The position numbers and the translations under genes were made by a program. A stretch of DNA of 39,844 nt from NCBI GenBank assembly GCA_029940535.1, contig JAPYUM010000035.1:1-39844 (forward strand). Reading direction: 5' to 3'. Positions 39,197 to 39,844 of the stretch are shown one piece after another. The notes under the pieces were generated by a model. It did no database searches, was not told the DNA's origin, and worked only from the letters and a program-made list of their open reading frames with translations. Every line of letters starts with the position of its first letter. Positions within the stretch are counted from its first letter, which is position 1. The DNA comes from Vicinamibacterales bacterium. GTDB taxonomy: Bacteria; Acidobacteriota; Vicinamibacteria; Vicinamibacterales; UBA8438.

Positions 39197-39600
39197 TTAC
39201 CCCAACAACTTACCGGTCGCCCCTTTCCTCGCCTCCCCCATCTCTCCCCCAACCGGCCCATCCAGCAGCCGGATGGCCCCTTCGATGGCTGCTGGGCTCA
39301 AGTGCATGTAACGCTGCGTAGTCGTGATGTTCGCGTGCCCGGCAAGCTCCTGAATCGCCCGCGCCGGAGCCCCCCGCATCGCCAGATGCGAGCAGAAGGT
39401 GTGCCGGAGCACATGCACACCAGCGTTCTTGACTTGTTCACGCCGGGCGGCTCTCCGCACCCACCACAGCACTTTGCGTCGCTTCAGCGCCTTGCCGTCC
39501 TCGTCGCACACCACCAACGCACTCCTGAGATGCCGGTGCGCACGGATTCCGCTCGCCAAGGAACTGGAAGAACTGCGTGCGATGGTTTCTCTTGGCCGGA
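39197..39600 (-). pseudogene. Tyrosine recombinase (integrase), C-terminal part
   Basis: The catalytic domain end is readable: '[18 protein letters not shown]' (box II His-x-x-Arg), '[20 protein letters not shown]' with the nucleophilic Tyr, and a short tail to TAA at 39197-39199. Going upstream beyond about 39560 ('[12 protein letters not shown]') the catalytic domain does not continue in one frame, so the N-terminal two thirds are missing or decayed. It points leftwards into selC, a typical integration site for genomic islands. Confidence 0.75.
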
Positions 39601-39731
39601 TGCCACCTTCGGCTGGATGAGGGAACGTTTCAGCGCGATGTCCTCGCGGGGAGGCTTCTAATGCCGGCTATCGTCGAGCGGTGGTATCGGCTGGTGGCCT
39701 GACTGCCTGCCGGGGTCCGGAATCGTCAGCC

Positions 39732-39844
39732 GACCTGCACGACGTGCGGGACGTTCTCGGTCACGCCAACATCACCACGACCTCACGGTACGGCCGGTGC
39801 GTCTGGCACAGGCGCTGGAGCGGATGGAGGCGGCCGCCGAGACC
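39732..39844 (+). pseudogene. Second tyrosine recombinase fragment (runs off window)
   Basis: On the plus strand: '[20 protein letters not shown]', the box III and tyrosine region of an integrase. After the tyrosine the frame shifts; another frame continues with 'VRLAQALERMEAAAE', the usual C-terminal helix. No upstream catalytic sequence is visible. It is a relic of another recombinase, opposite in direction to the first. Confidence 0.6.

Overview
The window is about 40 kb of GC-rich, tightly packed bacterial chromosome. The gene families (TatT-associated TRAP transporter, M61 peptidase with PDZ, small zinc-ribbon proteins, many palindromic intergenic repeats) resemble those of Acidobacteriota, perhaps the Vicinamibacteria. 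That placement is an inference from gene content; no rRNA is present to confirm it.

Layout, left to right. At 1-3.6 kb are a secreted helical-repeat protein, a decayed PhoU-like tail, a membrane-anchored glycine-zipper protein and a PlsB-like acyltransferase. A proline dehydrogenase with an out-of-frame internal deletion follows (3652-4085). A minus-strand operon of five genes runs from 10.3 kb down to 4.2 kb: tatT, TRAP dctP, a fused dctQM, a TolB-like propeller lipoprotein and an M20 deacylase. It reads as an uptake-and-hydrolysis unit for an organic acid or acylated amino acid, but the substrate is not identifiable. From 10.5 to 14.4 kb lie an FGE/SUMF1-like protein, the CCA-adding enzyme, a threonine/serine dehydratase and a small outer-membrane barrel candidate. 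From 14.4 to 18.8 kb come a three-domain acyl-ACP synthetase/acyltransferase, infA with a TTG start, a DEAD-box helicase and a small Cys-containing protein. From 18.8 to 27.2 kb come a BRCT-TPR protein, glucokinase, a Crp/Fnr remnant, an M61 peptidase, the Mrp/ApbC Fe-S carrier, a DUF4870-like protein, YidD, a J-like protein and several small proteins. AddA and AddB (27.6-34.0 kb) form a recombination helicase-nuclease. The right end holds a secreted L-asparaginase, tRNA-Ala(GGC), decayed xanthine dehydrogenase and rsgA genes, a MocA-type nucleotidyltransferase, a cold-shock protein, and tRNA-Sec (selC) abutting two decaying tyrosine recombinases.

Two themes stand out. First, palindromic repeats of at least three families sit between genes. 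One family (about 105 bp, three copies) keeps an internal hairpin by compensatory base changes, and its edges often coincide with the TAG stop codons of neighbouring genes. Second, at least four metabolic or housekeeping genes are broken by internal deletions, and two recombinases are decayed, which points to ongoing gene loss. Other points of interest are a run of TGTG-anchored DnaA-box-like words at 11-bp spacing upstream of addB, and -10 hexamers six to ten bases before several start codons, suggesting leaderless mRNAs. No CRISPR array, intact prophage or known defence operon is visible.
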